Source: Bradyrhizobium macuxiense
GTDB lineage: Bacteria > Pseudomonadota > Alphaproteobacteria > Rhizobiales > Xanthobacteraceae
Direction of reading: 5' to 3'
NCBI RefSeq assembly: GCF_001542415.1
Contig: NZ_LNCU01000081.1
Location: forward strand, 143,243-196,928
DNA: 53,686 bases
Numbering within the stretch: the stretch's first letter is position 1; each line of letters opens with the position of its first letter. Positions 17,028 to 26,434 of the stretch are shown here, piece after piece. Position numbers and translations under genes: made by a program. The notes beneath the pieces were generated by a model. It saw nothing but the letters and a program-made list of their open reading frames with translations, searched no databases and was not told the DNA's origin.

Positions 17028-18188
17028 GTGAATGACATGAGCTGGACCCCGCTGGGGCCGCCACAACCGCAGCCGCAGCCGGTTCCGCCGCCGATGCCGG
17101 TGGCATTTTCAGGGAATCGGAAAGATTTTTTCCATTTGATCGTTCGCGGCGCCGGGCTCGAGCTCGTCACCGTCGGCTTCTACCGGTTCTGGCTCGCGAC
17201 CGACATTCGCCGTCACCTCTGGTCGAACACGCTCGTCGACGGCGACGGGGCGGAGTACACCGGCCGCGGCAAGGAGCTCTTGATCGGCTTCCTGGTCGCG
17301 CTCGCGATCCTGGTGCCGGTCTATCTCGCCTATTTCCTCGCGGGCCTCGAGGCCGAGCACGTCAAGGCGTTCGCCTCGCTGCCGCTGGTCGCCTTCTTCT
17401 ATGTGTTCGGCCAGTTCGCGATCTACCGCGCGCGGCGTTATCGCCTGACCCGCACGGTGTGGCGCGGCGTCCGGTTCTGGATGAGCGGATCGGGCTGGAT
17501 CTACGCATTGCAGGCCTCCCTGTGGGGACTCCTGGTCCTGGTCACGCTCGGCCTTGCGCTCCCGTGGCGCGAGGCGGCCCTCGAACGCTACAAGATGCGC
17601 CACTCCTATTACGGCGATCTGCAGGGCTCATTCGAAGGCAGCGGCTGGGAGTTCTTCAAGCGGGCATGGTGGCTATGGCTGCTGACGCCGTTCGCGTTGT
17701 ACCTCATGATCTTCGCGCCGTTCGTCTATGGCGCGTACAAGGCGATCGAGTGGCGCTGGTGGCTGTCGGGCATTCGCTTCGGCGAGGTCAGGCTGGAATC
17801 CACGCTCCGGCGCAGCGCGCTGATCGGGCTCTACTGGAAGGTGATCGGCTGGATCACGCTGCTCGGCGTTGTGTTCTTAGGTTATCTGCTGCTGTGCACG
17901 TTCCTGGTCGCGAGCATCGACGGCTCATCGATAGAGACGTTCTTCAAGACCGAGGCATTCGCCAAGAGCATTCCGCTGCTGGCCCTGCTCGTCATAGGCT
18001 ACCTTGCCTTTGCGCTGTCGTTGAACGTTGTGATGCGCGTCTATCTGCTGCGCGATCTCTGGATCCGGGTGCTGTCGTCGACGATCGTCCATAACCTTGA
18101 GGCGGCCGCCAATGTCACTGCGCGCGGCGAGCTCGCCAATGCGCTCGGTGAAGGTTTCGCCGACGGCCTCGATGTCGCGGGATTCTGA
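17028..18188 (+). CDS. DUF898 (YjgN-like) multi-pass membrane protein
   Basis: A 386-residue inner-membrane protein with about six to eight hydrophobic segments. After a Pro/Gln-rich start (PPQPQPQPVPPP) come the family segments GLELVTVGFYRFWLATDIRRHLW and the repeat-like RYRLTRTVWRGVRFWMSGSG, typical of DUF898/YjgN. Function is unknown. The GTG at 17028 has GGGAG eight bases upstream; the ATG at 17037 is an alternative. The M48 protease gene starts three bases after the stop, so the two are co-expressed, as DUF898 and M48 genes commonly are. The pairing suggests a role in envelope protein quality control. Confidence 0.88.
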   Translation: MNDMSWTPLGPPQPQPQPVPPPMPVAFSGNRKDFFHLIVRGAGLELVTVGFYRFWLATDIRRHLWSNTLVDGDGAEYTGRGKELLIGFLVALAILVPVYLAYFLAGLEAEHVKAFASLPLVAFFYVFGQFAIYRARRYRLTRTVWRGVRFWMSGSGWIYALQASLWGLLVLVTLGLALPWREAALERYKMRHSYYGDLQGSFEGSGWEFFKRAWWLWLLTPFALYLMIFAPFVYGAYKAIEWRWWLSGIRFGEVRLESTLRRSALIGLYWKVIGWITLLGVVFLGYLLLCTFLVASIDGSSIETFFKTEAFAKSIPLLALLVIGYLAFALSLNVVMRVYLLRDLWIRVLSSTIVHNLEAAANVTARGELANALGEGFADGLDVAGF

Positions 18189-18191
18189 TCG

Positions 18192-19313
18192 ATGACGCTG
18201 GAGGACGATGCAACCGGCGCCGTGCGGCCCTCGCAGGAGGCTACGGCGATCTATTTCGACGGGACGTCGAGCAGGCGGCACATCGTGGCGCTTCGTCTCG
18301 GCGAGACGCTCGAGATCGGCGAGGACGGCGCGACGCTTGCACGCTGGTCCTATGCCGACATTCGCCGTGCCGACAGCCCGTCCGGTATCTTGCGGCTGAG
18401 CTGCCTCGCTGCGCCGTCGCTGGCGCGGCTCGAGGTTCGCGACGCGCGGCTTGCTGCCGACCTCGTCGCGCGCTGCTTCCACCTCGAAGACAACCTTCCG
18501 AACCGCAAGGGTGTCGCCGCGATCGTCGGCTGGTCGCTGGCGGCCGCGGTGTCGATCGTGCTAGTGGTGCTGTTCGGCGTGCCGCGCGCCGCCGAGCGGC
18601 TGACGCCGCTGATGCCCGACTCCTTCGAGCGGCGGCTCGGCGACGTCGCCGACGCGCAGGTCAAGGTGATCTTCGACGCCAAGCACTGCAGCAACGCCGC
18701 AGGCCAGGTCGCGTTCGAGAAGCTGGTCGGCGCGCTCAGGCGGTCCGCCGGTCTCGACAATGCGGTACAGTCGGCGGTGCTGGCGACGTCGGTGCCCAAT
18801 GCCTTTGCGCTGCCGGGCGGCAAGGTCTACCTGTTCAACGGGTTGCTGGCGAAGGCCGAGAACCCCGACGAGATCGCCGGCGTGCTGGCCCACGAACTCG
18901 GTCATGTCAGGCATCGCGACAGCATGCGCGAGTTGATCCACAATGGCGGAACCTCGTTCCTGATCGGGCTGTTGTTCGGCGACATCACCGGCTCCGGCGC
19001 GCTGATCTTCGCCTCGCGCACGCTGGTGACGTCGTCCTATTCGCGCGACGCCGAGACCAATGCCGACAGCTTCGCGATCGAGACCATGCACCGGCTCGGC
19101 CGTCCCGCGAAGCCGATGGGCGAACTGATGCTGCGCGTCACCGGCAAGGAAGGTGGCAAGGGGCTGTCGCTCGTCTCCAGCCACCCGCTCACCGAGGACC
19201 GCCTCGCGCGCATGGGCAACGCCGACGGCGGCAGCGCGATCACCGGAGCGCCGCTGCTGTCGGCGGCCGAATGGCAGGCGTTGAAAGGGATTTGCGGGGC
19301 GGGGAAGGTGTAA
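18192..19313 (+). CDS. M48 family zinc metallopeptidase
   Basis: A 373-residue membrane-anchored protease. The N-terminal 105 residues are probably cytosolic, one transmembrane helix lies near 108-132, and the peptidase domain follows. Zinc ligands are HELGH at 234-238, with the third ligand Glu in SRDAETNADSFAI near 288. A C-terminal SSHPLTEDRLARM motif is typical of M48 (HtpX/BepA-like) proteases. It likely degrades misfolded envelope proteins. It is coupled to the DUF898 gene three bases upstream. Confidence 0.9.
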   Translation: MTLEDDATGAVRPSQEATAIYFDGTSSRRHIVALRLGETLEIGEDGATLARWSYADIRRADSPSGILRLSCLAAPSLARLEVRDARLAADLVARCFHLEDNLPNRKGVAAIVGWSLAAAVSIVLVVLFGVPRAAERLTPLMPDSFERRLGDVADAQVKVIFDAKHCSNAAGQVAFEKLVGALRRSAGLDNAVQSAVLATSVPNAFALPGGKVYLFNGLLAKAENPDEIAGVLAHELGHVRHRDSMRELIHNGGTSFLIGLLFGDITGSGALIFASRTLVTSSYSRDAETNADSFAIETMHRLGRPAKPMGELMLRVTGKEGGKGLSLVSSHPLTEDRLARMGNADGGSAITGAPLLSAAEWQALKGICGAGKV

Positions 19314-19350
19314 GGGGGGCGAATTCGAGACCGAACGTCGGAGGAATCCC

Positions 19351-19596
19351 ATGCCGAATGACGTCAGATACTGGTTTCCTGCCAAGCGATACGGCTGGGG
19401 TTGGGGCTTGCCCATCACCTGGCAAGGTTGGGCGATCTTCGCAGGCTTCCTGGTCCTGGTCGTCGTCGGTGCCGCGACGCTCGCTCGGCAGTCTCCGGTC
19501 GGTTTCATCGCCTATATCCTGGTCTTGTGCGCGTGCCTCACCGCCGTGTGCTGGTGGAAAGGTGAGCCGCCGCGCTGGCGATGGGGCGGCGAGTAG
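19351..19596 (+). CDS. Small two-helix membrane protein of unknown function
   Basis: An 81-residue protein with two hydrophobic stretches (GWAIFAGFLVLVVVGAATL and FIAYILVLCACLTAVCW) and tryptophan-rich ends (GWGWGLPITW, PPRWRWGGE). GGAGG precedes the start by 7-8 bases. It lies 37 bases after the M48 gene and may be part of that transcript. Function is unknown. Confidence 0.7.
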   Translation: MPNDVRYWFPAKRYGWGWGLPITWQGWAIFAGFLVLVVVGAATLARQSPVGFIAYILVLCACLTAVCWWKGEPPRWRWGGE

Positions 19597-19701
19597 CCGC
19601 GACGTCGTGACACCACGCACCGCGCGAGCGCGAGGCCCCGGCAATCACCCGGGACGCGCAACCCCTCCGCCGCGTTATGGCTGTCGCATGCTCCGGCGCG
19701 G

Positions 19702-20850
19702 CTACTTCACCAGCCGGAACTTGCCGCCCTCAACCTTGATCAGGAACGCCGACCGCTCGTCGTAGCCATTGTGATCGGTCGCGCTCATCGTCGAGAGGCC
19801 GTTGTTGAGATAGACATCCTTGCCGCGCTCCAGCTCGTCGCGCAGGGCTGCGCGGAATTCCGGCGTGCCGGGCTTCGCCACTTTTAACGCGTTCGGCACC
19901 GCACGCTTGAACAGCGCGATGGCGTCCCACAGATGCGCGCCGAAGATGTTCGGGCTCGAGCCGTTGACCTTCTCGTAGGACGCGACGAACTCGTCGCGCA
20001 CCTGCCGGAATGGATCGTTTGCCGGGAGATCGTCGGCGATGGTGAAGGCCTCGCCGGTGAACACCGCGCCCTCGACATTGGCGCCGCCGAGCTTGATGAA
20101 TTCCTCCGACGCGACGCCGTGGGTCTGGAAGATCTTGCCGGCGTAGCCGCGCTCGCGCAGCGCTTCCTGCGGCAGCACGGCCGGCGTGCCGGCGGATGCG
20201 ATGAACACGGCGTCGGGGTTGGTCGCGATCACCTTCAGCGCCTGGCCGGTGGCGCTGGTATCGGCGCGGGCGTAGACCTCATGCGTCGTGACAGTCAGGC
20301 CCATCGTCGGCGCGAGCCGGCTGATCTCCTTGTAGTAGCCCTCGCCATAGCCGTCCGACACGCCGATATAGCCGAGCGTCTTTACTCCGGATTTCGCGAT
20401 GTATTTCAGGATCGCGCTCGCCATCAGATCGTCATTGGGCACCACCTTGAACGCCCAGCGGCGCCGGTCGTCGATCGGCTGCACGATCGCGGTTGCCGCC
20501 GCGAGCGAGATGATCGGCGTCCTGGATTCCAGCGCGACGTCGAGCATCGGCATGGTCACGGGGGTCAGCGAGGAGCCGATCAGGATGTCGACGCCGTCCT
20601 GGATCACCAGGCGCCGCACGTTCTGCGTCCCCTTGGTCGGGTCGGATTCGTCGTCGAGCGGGATGTAGACGACCTTCTCGCCGGCGATCTCCTTCGGCAG
20701 CGCCGCGATCGTCCGCATCTGCGGCTGGCCGAGCGCCGAGCCCGGTCCGGACGCCGAGACCACGATCCCGACCTTGATGTCCGCGTTCGCGTCAGGCGCG
20801 ACCAGCATCGCACTCGCAAATATCCAAAGTCCGGCAACAGCCAGCTTCAT
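19702..20850 (-). CDS. Periplasmic substrate-binding protein, branched-chain amino acid (LivK) type
   Basis: A 382-residue type-1 periplasmic-binding protein. The N-terminus is a Sec signal ending near DANA, followed by DIKVGIVVSASGPGSALGQP. Further family segments are ESDPTKGTQNVRRLVIQDGVD, YIGVSDGYGEGYYKEI and the C-terminal IFGAHLWDAI. It would deliver an amino acid or small organic acid to an ABC importer. No permease or ATPase gene adjoins it, so it works with a transporter encoded elsewhere or is an orphan. Confidence 0.9.
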   Translation of the reverse strand: MKLAVAGLWIFASAMLVAPDANADIKVGIVVSASGPGSALGQPQMRTIAALPKEIAGEKVVYIPLDDESDPTKGTQNVRRLVIQDGVDILIGSSLTPVTMPMLDVALESRTPIISLAAATAIVQPIDDRRRWAFKVVPNDDLMASAILKYIAKSGVKTLGYIGVSDGYGEGYYKEISRLAPTMGLTVTTHEVYARADTSATGQALKVIATNPDAVFIASAGTPAVLPQEALRERGYAGKIFQTHGVASEEFIKLGGANVEGAVFTGEAFTIADDLPANDPFRQVRDEFVASYEKVNGSSPNIFGAHLWDAIALFKRAVPNALKVAKPGTPEFRAALRDELERGKDVYLNNGLSTMSATDHNGYDERSAFLIKVEGGKFRLVK

Positions 20851-21053
20851 TGCAAATCCCTCCCTGAAAGTTCTTTTTGTGATGTGCGGCCGAAGATAGC
20901 CGGAACGCGATCAGTTTCGCATCATATCGATTCCGGACCATCCGTCTGTCCCCCTGATTGGGGACATCCAGCGACTGCAGGAAGCGGCGTGGCTACGCAT
21001 CATCCTGCCGCCGGATTTCGCTCTCGGAAGAAATCAACCCGGCATTGGCCGGG

Positions 21054-22490
21054 TTAGCTCGTGGCGTTTAGTCGCAGCTCGTCGCAATCCTCGGTGCCAT
21101 GCGCGGTCCGCTGCCGGAGCAGCATCGGAAGCCCGTTTGCCGGACGCAAGGTGACGCGCTGCATAGGCCATACCTTCGCATCGGGCAGCAGCCGCATCTC
21201 GAAATTGTGGGTCAGCAAGGCAAGCATGATCGTGGCCTCCTGCAAGGCGAAAGACGCACCGATGCAGGTGCGCGGGCCGATACCGAACGGCAGATAGGCG
21301 AAACGGGGAATCTCGCTGCGCGCTCCCGGCAGAAACCGAGCCGGGTCGAATGCGTCTGGGTTGCTCCAGAGCCGGCGATGTCGATGCAGAACGTAGGGCG
21401 CAATCACGATCAGCGACCGTGGGCTGATCATGGTGTCGCCCAATATGTCGGCCCCGATAGCTGCGCGGCTGAGTGCGGCGATCGGCGGATAGAGACGCAG
21501 CGCTTCCTCGACGACCGCCTTTGTCACGACCAGCCGATCCGCAAGTCCGTCGGACGCATCGGCCAATTCGCGCGCCGCCTCTTCCTCCACCCGACATCGC
21601 CACTCGGGGACTTGCGACAGCAGGAAGATCGACCAGGCCAGCGCATTGGCAGTCGTCTCGTGGCCTGCCGACAGGAAGGTGAGGATGTTCGAGCGCACCT
21701 CGCGCAAGCCAAGTCGTCGTCCCGTCGAGGGATCCATGGATTGCAACAGCAGCGTCAGGAGATCGTTCGGGACGTTATCTCCGGCGTGACGAGCGAGCCG
21801 CTCACGTCTCGTGTCGACGATCGTATCGATCACCTGCTCGAAATACGCCATCGTTCGACGCAGGCGGCGATAACCGGGACGTGGTACCGACTGCGGCACG
21901 CCTAACAGATCGAGCATCCCGATGCGGCCGACCACGCTGAAATAGGCGTTCATCGCGGACCGGAAGTCATCCAGGTCTCCGCCGATGCCGTCCGAGAAGA
22001 TTGTCAGCGCGAGCACGTTCAGGGTCAGCAGGGCCATTTCGGCGGCGATGTCGACCGTGGTGTCCGGCGCTATCCTCTTCCATTTCGTCACCAACTCATT
22101 CGCGGCCTTCAGCATCGCCGGCGCGAATGACGCCACGGTCCGATAGGCGAAGATGGGAGCGATCGTGCGCCGTTGAATCTCCCAACGCTCGCCTTCGACG
22201 CTCAGCAGGCCGTCCGACAGTCCGGATGAGAGTACCCTGCGCTGGATCGGGTCCTTGCGGTAGTTCCTCGAATTATCCATTAGCACCCGTCTGATGGCGC
22301 CTGGATCGTGAACCAGGAATGCTTCGGTGAACGGCAGGCGGACGCGTGCAATCGGTTCTTCAAAAAAGTCCGCGCTCCAGCACTCGAGCGGATTTCGCTT
22401 TAACGTGATCAATAGCTTGATCAAACCCGGCCGGGACAATGGAGGATCCGGCGCGGGCGGGAGAAATTCCATTTCATGGCAATGCAACAT
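21054..22490 (-). CDS. Cytochrome P450 (class E-like, not CYP153)
   Basis: A 478-residue P450 from a different branch than the tandem pair. The I-helix motif is LSAGHETTANALAW, the ExxR motif lies in EEALRLYPP, and the heme loop FGIGPRTCIG places the ligand Cys near residue 409. The longer length and the AGHETT/LRLYPP pattern resemble CYP4/CYP102-like bacterial P450s. An ATG at 22472 (MEFLPPAPDPP) is a likelier start by comparison with the family, since neither has a strong ribosome site. No redox partner is adjacent. The substrate is unknown. Confidence 0.9.
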   Translation of the reverse strand: MLHCHEMEFLPPAPDPPLSRPGLIKLLITLKRNPLECWSADFFEEPIARVRLPFTEAFLVHDPGAIRRVLMDNSRNYRKDPIQRRVLSSGLSDGLLSVEGERWEIQRRTIAPIFAYRTVASFAPAMLKAANELVTKWKRIAPDTTVDIAAEMALLTLNVLALTIFSDGIGGDLDDFRSAMNAYFSVVGRIGMLDLLGVPQSVPRPGYRRLRRTMAYFEQVIDTIVDTRRERLARHAGDNVPNDLLTLLLQSMDPSTGRRLGLREVRSNILTFLSAGHETTANALAWSIFLLSQVPEWRCRVEEEAARELADASDGLADRLVVTKAVVEEALRLYPPIAALSRAAIGADILGDTMISPRSLIVIAPYVLHRHRRLWSNPDAFDPARFLPGARSEIPRFAYLPFGIGPRTCIGASFALQEATIMLALLTHNFEMRLLPDAKVWPMQRVTLRPANGLPMLLRQRTAHGTEDCDELRLNATS

Positions 22491-22605
22491 GATCAGCTAC
22501 ATCAAAAAAGTGAATGCAAGTGAACGGGACCGGGCGGGGTTGGTTCCGTGCTTCGCCACTCCCTCGCATGAAGCGGCATGTGTGACGCGGTGCAATACAC
22601 CGCGA

Positions 22606-23211
22606 TCAACGCGGCGGGGGCGCCCGACCGCCGTGATGCCGCAGACCGCCGACGCCCCGTTCTACCAACTGTATTTCCAGGAGCCCGGCGTCGCCGAAGC
22701 CGAGTTCGAGAAAGATCCACGCCGGACTCTAGGGGCGATGCTCTACGGCGCATCCGGGGAAGGGACCGCCGCGATCCGCGCGCTAGCCGCAAACAGCGGC
22801 CAAACGCCCGGCGTCGGCATGGTGCCGCGCAACGGCGGCTGGCTGCCATCAGGCGTGCCGCCATTGCCGTCACGGCTCAGCGCCGCCGACCTCGATCTCT
22901 ACGCCGGAGAATTCGCGCGCAGCGGTTTTCGCGGTCCGCTCAATTACTATCGCAACGTCGATCGCAATTGGGAGCTGATGGCGGCCTTCGATGGGGTGAA
23001 GGTCACGGTGCCTGCGCTCTATGTTGCCGGCGATCACGACATGGTCGTGGCGTTTCCGGGCGCCGCCGAGCAGATCGCCAACATGAAGCAGGTCGTGCCG
23101 CTGCTGCGCGAGATCAGGATGCTTCCGGGCTGCGGCCACTGGACGCAGCAGGAGCGTCCCGCGGAGGTCAACGCCGAGCTCATCGCGTTTCTGCGCAGCC
23201 TGCCCAACTGA
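22606..23211 (+). pseudogene. 5'-truncated epoxide hydrolase-like alpha/beta hydrolase
   Basis: The frame encodes only the cap and C-terminal part of an epoxide hydrolase-like enzyme. From about 22606 the translation is family-like (TAVMPQTADAPFYQLYFQEP, then GDHDMVVAFPGAAEQIANM and GCGHWTQQERPAEVN with the catalytic His). The N-terminal core, with the oxyanion HGxP motif and the nucleophile Asp, is absent. The upstream part of the open frame overlaps the 5' end of the divergent P450 gene and has no resemblance to the family. It is probably a remnant left by a deletion. Confidence 0.65.
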
Positions 23212-23372
23212 ACCGTTGCATCAGCGACGGTTGCTTCGCCGAACCACGAAAACATGATCGCACGACACGCGCGATGAACGCGTGTTCACCTGCGTTACGA
23301 AATGGTCACGGAGGTTTCGTTGAACGGCCATGCCTGATTGACTAGGTTTTTGTTGAACAGGAGGGTCTTTCC

Positions 23373-23588
23373 ATGAAACGGTCGCAGCATCTCTTGGACA
23401 ACGCAATGATCTGTTCCAAGCTTGCCAAGCGTTCAACCGACAAGCCGACGAAGGCTCGTTTCAGGCGCATGGAAGCGGCCTGGAAGGCCCTGGCGCGCGA
23501 GCAGGATTGGCTCGACGGTGAGATCGCTCCGATCGAGGCGTTTCGGTTTGCCCGCCCGGCCGGCGTCAGGCAGTCCCACGCCGCATGA
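23373..23588 (+). CDS. Small hypothetical protein
   Basis: A 71-residue basic, mostly helical protein (HLLDNAMICSKLAKRSTDKP, then RFRRMEAAWKALAREQDWLD). AGGAGG lies 10 bases upstream of the ATG, which supports real translation. No family recognised. Possibly a small rhizobial protein without enzymatic motifs. Confidence 0.55.
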   Translation: MKRSQHLLDNAMICSKLAKRSTDKPTKARFRRMEAAWKALAREQDWLDGEIAPIEAFRFARPAGVRQSHAA

Positions 23589-23877
23589 CGTTGCGACCGT
23601 GGGGCCGATCGAGCTCTGTGCGACGATCGCGTCCGCGGCTGCATAGCATCATGACCTGGTTACGCCGATCCGTCTTATGCGGTGAGCGCAGCAAGGCCGG
23701 TCCCAGACATCCGGTGGGCGCGCGTCCGCTCTTGGGCAATTCTCTCGGTACCCCCTCTTGGGCACCTTCGTGAGATGCCTTTCGGGGGGCGCTGCGCGCC
23801 ACGTACACTCGGCGGTTGTTGCCGGCAGCAACCTGTGACAACATTAAAAACCGGGTGGTCGTGATGTCTGGAGGCCT

Positions 23878-24906
23878 ATGCCACGGCGGAAATATGCTTG
23901 GGAAAAGCTGTCGGACGGGCAGTTGCTGGAGCAACGCCTCAGCAGTCTGAGGGTCGCGGTCGAAGGCACCTGGCTCGAGGATTGTCTCAACAGTCTGTAT
24001 GAAGAGCTCGAAGCACGGGGCATCCGGCTGCGGCCGCACGCATGGATCTCGAGCGAATGGTTCAGTCCGGCAAACGTGCCCGGCATTGCGATCCCATTCT
24101 ATCTCGCCCATCCCCGCTTGATGAAAATCGAAAAGAAGATGATGCTCGACGTCGAGGGCGGCACCTGGTCCCAGTGCATGGCCATTCTCCGTCATGAGGC
24201 AGGCCATGCCATGCAGCACGGCTACCAGCTGCAACGCCGCCGGCGCTGGCAGCAGCTGTTCGGTCCGTCTTCGAAGCATTACCCGCGCTACTACCGGCCC
24301 AATCCGGCGAGCCGGCATTATGTCCAGCATCTCCGGCTCTGGTACGCGCAGAGCCATCCCGACGAGGATTTCGCCGAAACCTTCGCGGTGTGGCTGCGGC
24401 CGCGTTCGAACTGGCGGACGCGGTACGCCGGCTGGCCGGCACTGAAGAAGCTCGAATATGTCGACGAGCTGATGGGCGAGATCGCCGGGAAGCGGCCGCT
24501 GATCGCGACACGCGAGCGCGTCGATCCGCTGCATGAGCTCAGCCAGACGCTGGGCGAGCACTACAGGAGGAAGCAGGCGTTCTACGCCTTCACGCCGCCG
24601 AAGACTTACGACCGCGACCTTTCCAAGCTCTTTTCCGCCGATCCCCGGCATCGACGGCGGCCACCGGCTTCGGCCTTCATCAGGCGGCACCGGGCCCAGA
24701 TCAGGCAACTGGTCGCGCGGTGGACGGGAGAGAACCAGCTCACGCTCGATGCCGTGCTCGACGACATGATCTCGCGCTGCCGCGAGCTCGATCTGCGTGC
24801 CGTCGGTTCTGAACAGAAGCTCGTGATCAACTTCACCATCCTGCTGACCGCCAAGACCATGCACGCGCTGTTCGGCCCGTCGCGGCGGAAATGGATCGCG
24901 CTATGA
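23878..24906 (+). CDS. Putative zinc-binding metallopeptidase
   Basis: A 342-residue cytosolic protein without a signal peptide. HEAGH at 106-110 is a gluzincin-type zinc site, and Glu167 in HPDEDFAETFAVWL is the likely third ligand. It resembles the family annotated as putative zinc-binding metallopeptidase. The C-terminal part (about 230-342) is helical and basic. GGAGG precedes the ATG. Its last codons overlap the next gene as ATGA, so it is translationally coupled to an ATP-grasp ligase. The pairing suggests that one enzyme makes and the other trims or releases a peptide or amide bond; the target is unknown. Confidence 0.82.
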   Translation: MPRRKYAWEKLSDGQLLEQRLSSLRVAVEGTWLEDCLNSLYEELEARGIRLRPHAWISSEWFSPANVPGIAIPFYLAHPRLMKIEKKMMLDVEGGTWSQCMAILRHEAGHAMQHGYQLQRRRRWQQLFGPSSKHYPRYYRPNPASRHYVQHLRLWYAQSHPDEDFAETFAVWLRPRSNWRTRYAGWPALKKLEYVDELMGEIAGKRPLIATRERVDPLHELSQTLGEHYRRKQAFYAFTPPKTYDRDLSKLFSADPRHRRRPPASAFIRRHRAQIRQLVARWTGENQLTLDAVLDDMISRCRELDLRAVGSEQKLVINFTILLTAKTMHALFGPSRRKWIAL

Positions 24907-25937
24907 GGCGCCTTCGCATCCTCGTGCTCATGCATCCGGACTGCGTGCCGCCGGACTCGACCGACGGATACACCGCGCAGCAGATCAATGCATGGAAAAC
25001 GGAATTCGACGTCGTGAGTACCTTGCGTACGGCCGGCCATGACGTTCGCCCGCTCGGCGTGCAGGAGGAAATCAAGCCGGTGCGCGACGAGATCGAGGGC
25101 TTCAAGCCGCACGTGGTCTTCACCCTGCTGGAGGAGTTCCACTATGAGGTCGTGTACGACCACCACATCGCGAGCTATCTCGAGCTGATGAAGATCCCGT
25201 ATACCGGGTGCAACCCACGTGGCCTGATCCTGGCGCGCGGCAAGGATCTGTCCAAGACGCTGGTGCATCATCGCCGGATCGCGGTGCCGGCCTTCGCCGT
25301 GTTCCCGATGCATCGCAAGGTCAAGCGGCCGCCGCGTCTCGCGCTGCCGCTGATCGTCAAGAGCCTGAACCAGGATGGATCGCTGGGGATCTCGCAGGCC
25401 TCGATCGTCGATACCGACGAGAAGCTCGCGGAGCGGGTCGCCTTCATCCATGAGCGGGTCGGAACGGCCGCCATTGCCGAGCAGTATATCGAGGGACGTG
25501 AGCTCTATGTCGGCGTGCTCGGCAACAACCGGCTGCGCGTTCTGCCGGTCTGGGAATTGAAGTTCGGCAGCATGGGCGGGCACGGCGCGCGGCAGATCGC
25601 CACCGAAAAAGTCAAACACGATCCCAGCTACCAGGAACGCGTCGGAATCGTGGATGGCCCGGCCAAGGATCTGGCGCCGGAAGTATCCGCCCGCATCCAG
25701 CACATGGCGAAACGCATCTATCGGACGCTGGGGCTCGATGGATACGCGCGCATCGACTTCCGCCTCGCCGCCGACGGCATTCCGTATTTCATTGAAGCTA
25801 ACCCCAATCCCGAAATCGCGAAGAGCCAGGAGTTCGCAACCGCGGCTCAGCACGACGGATTGGACTATCCCGATCTGCTGAACCGCATTGTGACCCTCGG
25901 AATCAGCCGTGCGAAGGCAGGCGTGTCCCTGGGCTGA
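24903..25937 (+). CDS. ATP-grasp ligase related to D-alanine-D-alanine ligases
   Basis: A 344-residue ATP-grasp enzyme. An N-terminal pre-ATP-grasp domain (LRILVLMHPDCVPPDS) is followed by the ATP-binding Lys in LPLIVKSLNQDGSLGI (K153), the adenine-hinge region EQYIEGRELYVGVLG, the central YARIDFRLAADG and the metal-binding FIEANPNPEIA. The fold matches Ddl-type carboxylate-amine ligases, but the N-terminal region is unlike housekeeping Ddl and no mur genes adjoin it. It likely forms an amide bond through an acyl-phosphate. The start ATG overlaps the metallopeptidase stop by four bases. Confidence 0.85.
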   Translation: MRRLRILVLMHPDCVPPDSTDGYTAQQINAWKTEFDVVSTLRTAGHDVRPLGVQEEIKPVRDEIEGFKPHVVFTLLEEFHYEVVYDHHIASYLELMKIPYTGCNPRGLILARGKDLSKTLVHHRRIAVPAFAVFPMHRKVKRPPRLALPLIVKSLNQDGSLGISQASIVDTDEKLAERVAFIHERVGTAAIAEQYIEGRELYVGVLGNNRLRVLPVWELKFGSMGGHGARQIATEKVKHDPSYQERVGIVDGPAKDLAPEVSARIQHMAKRIYRTLGLDGYARIDFRLAADGIPYFIEANPNPEIAKSQEFATAAQHDGLDYPDLLNRIVTLGISRAKAGVSLG

Positions 25938-25993
25938 ACGGCAAGGCGAGCCGATGGCGGGTTTCTGCTGCCGGAGCGGGCTGGACGTCTGCC

Positions 25994-26362
25994 TCAGTTG
26001 CCGCGGTGGGTGGCCATCTGCCAGACGTTTGCCCAGGAATCCCGGACCGTCGCTCGTCTGTCGCCATAAGGCATGTCCGCAGGTGTCTCGATCGATTCAG
26101 CGCCGCCTGCAATCGCCCGCCGATAGGCCTCGTCTACATCGTCAACATAGACATAGAGAAAGGCCGGCATTGCCTCGCGTACGCCGCTGCCGTCGCTGAC
26201 AAGGATAATCGAATCGCCGATGCGAATTTCCGTTGGCGCTCCGGATCGAACCTTTCCGTCCGCGCCGAACACCGTCCGCAGGAATCCGGTCAAGCCGGCG
26301 ACGTCGCTCGTGAAGATCCTCGGCAGGACGGAAGGCCAGCCGACGGGCCTGGATTGGCTCAT
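25994..26362 (-). CDS. VOC (glyoxalase/bleomycin resistance) family protein
   Basis: A 122-residue single-domain VOC protein. The beta-alpha-beta-beta-beta modules are visible (PRIFTSDVAGLTGFLRTVFG and the second module at AFLYVYVDDVDEAYRRAI...MPYGDRRATVRDSWAN). The PhnB-like pattern suggests a metal-dependent binding or isomerase role. The start at 26362 has GGAGACAGGA upstream. It is convergent with the ATP-grasp gene and has no clear pathway context. Confidence 0.82.
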   Translation of the reverse strand: MSQSRPVGWPSVLPRIFTSDVAGLTGFLRTVFGADGKVRSGAPTEIRIGDSIILVSDGSGVREAMPAFLYVYVDDVDEAYRRAIAGGAESIETPADMPYGDRRATVRDSWANVWQMATHRGN

Positions 26363-26434
26363 GTCCTGTCTCCGACTAGGTATCGACGCCTCGAGGTAGT
26401 TGGCGAGGAGAAGTTGTTTCGCGGCCCCGCTCGA

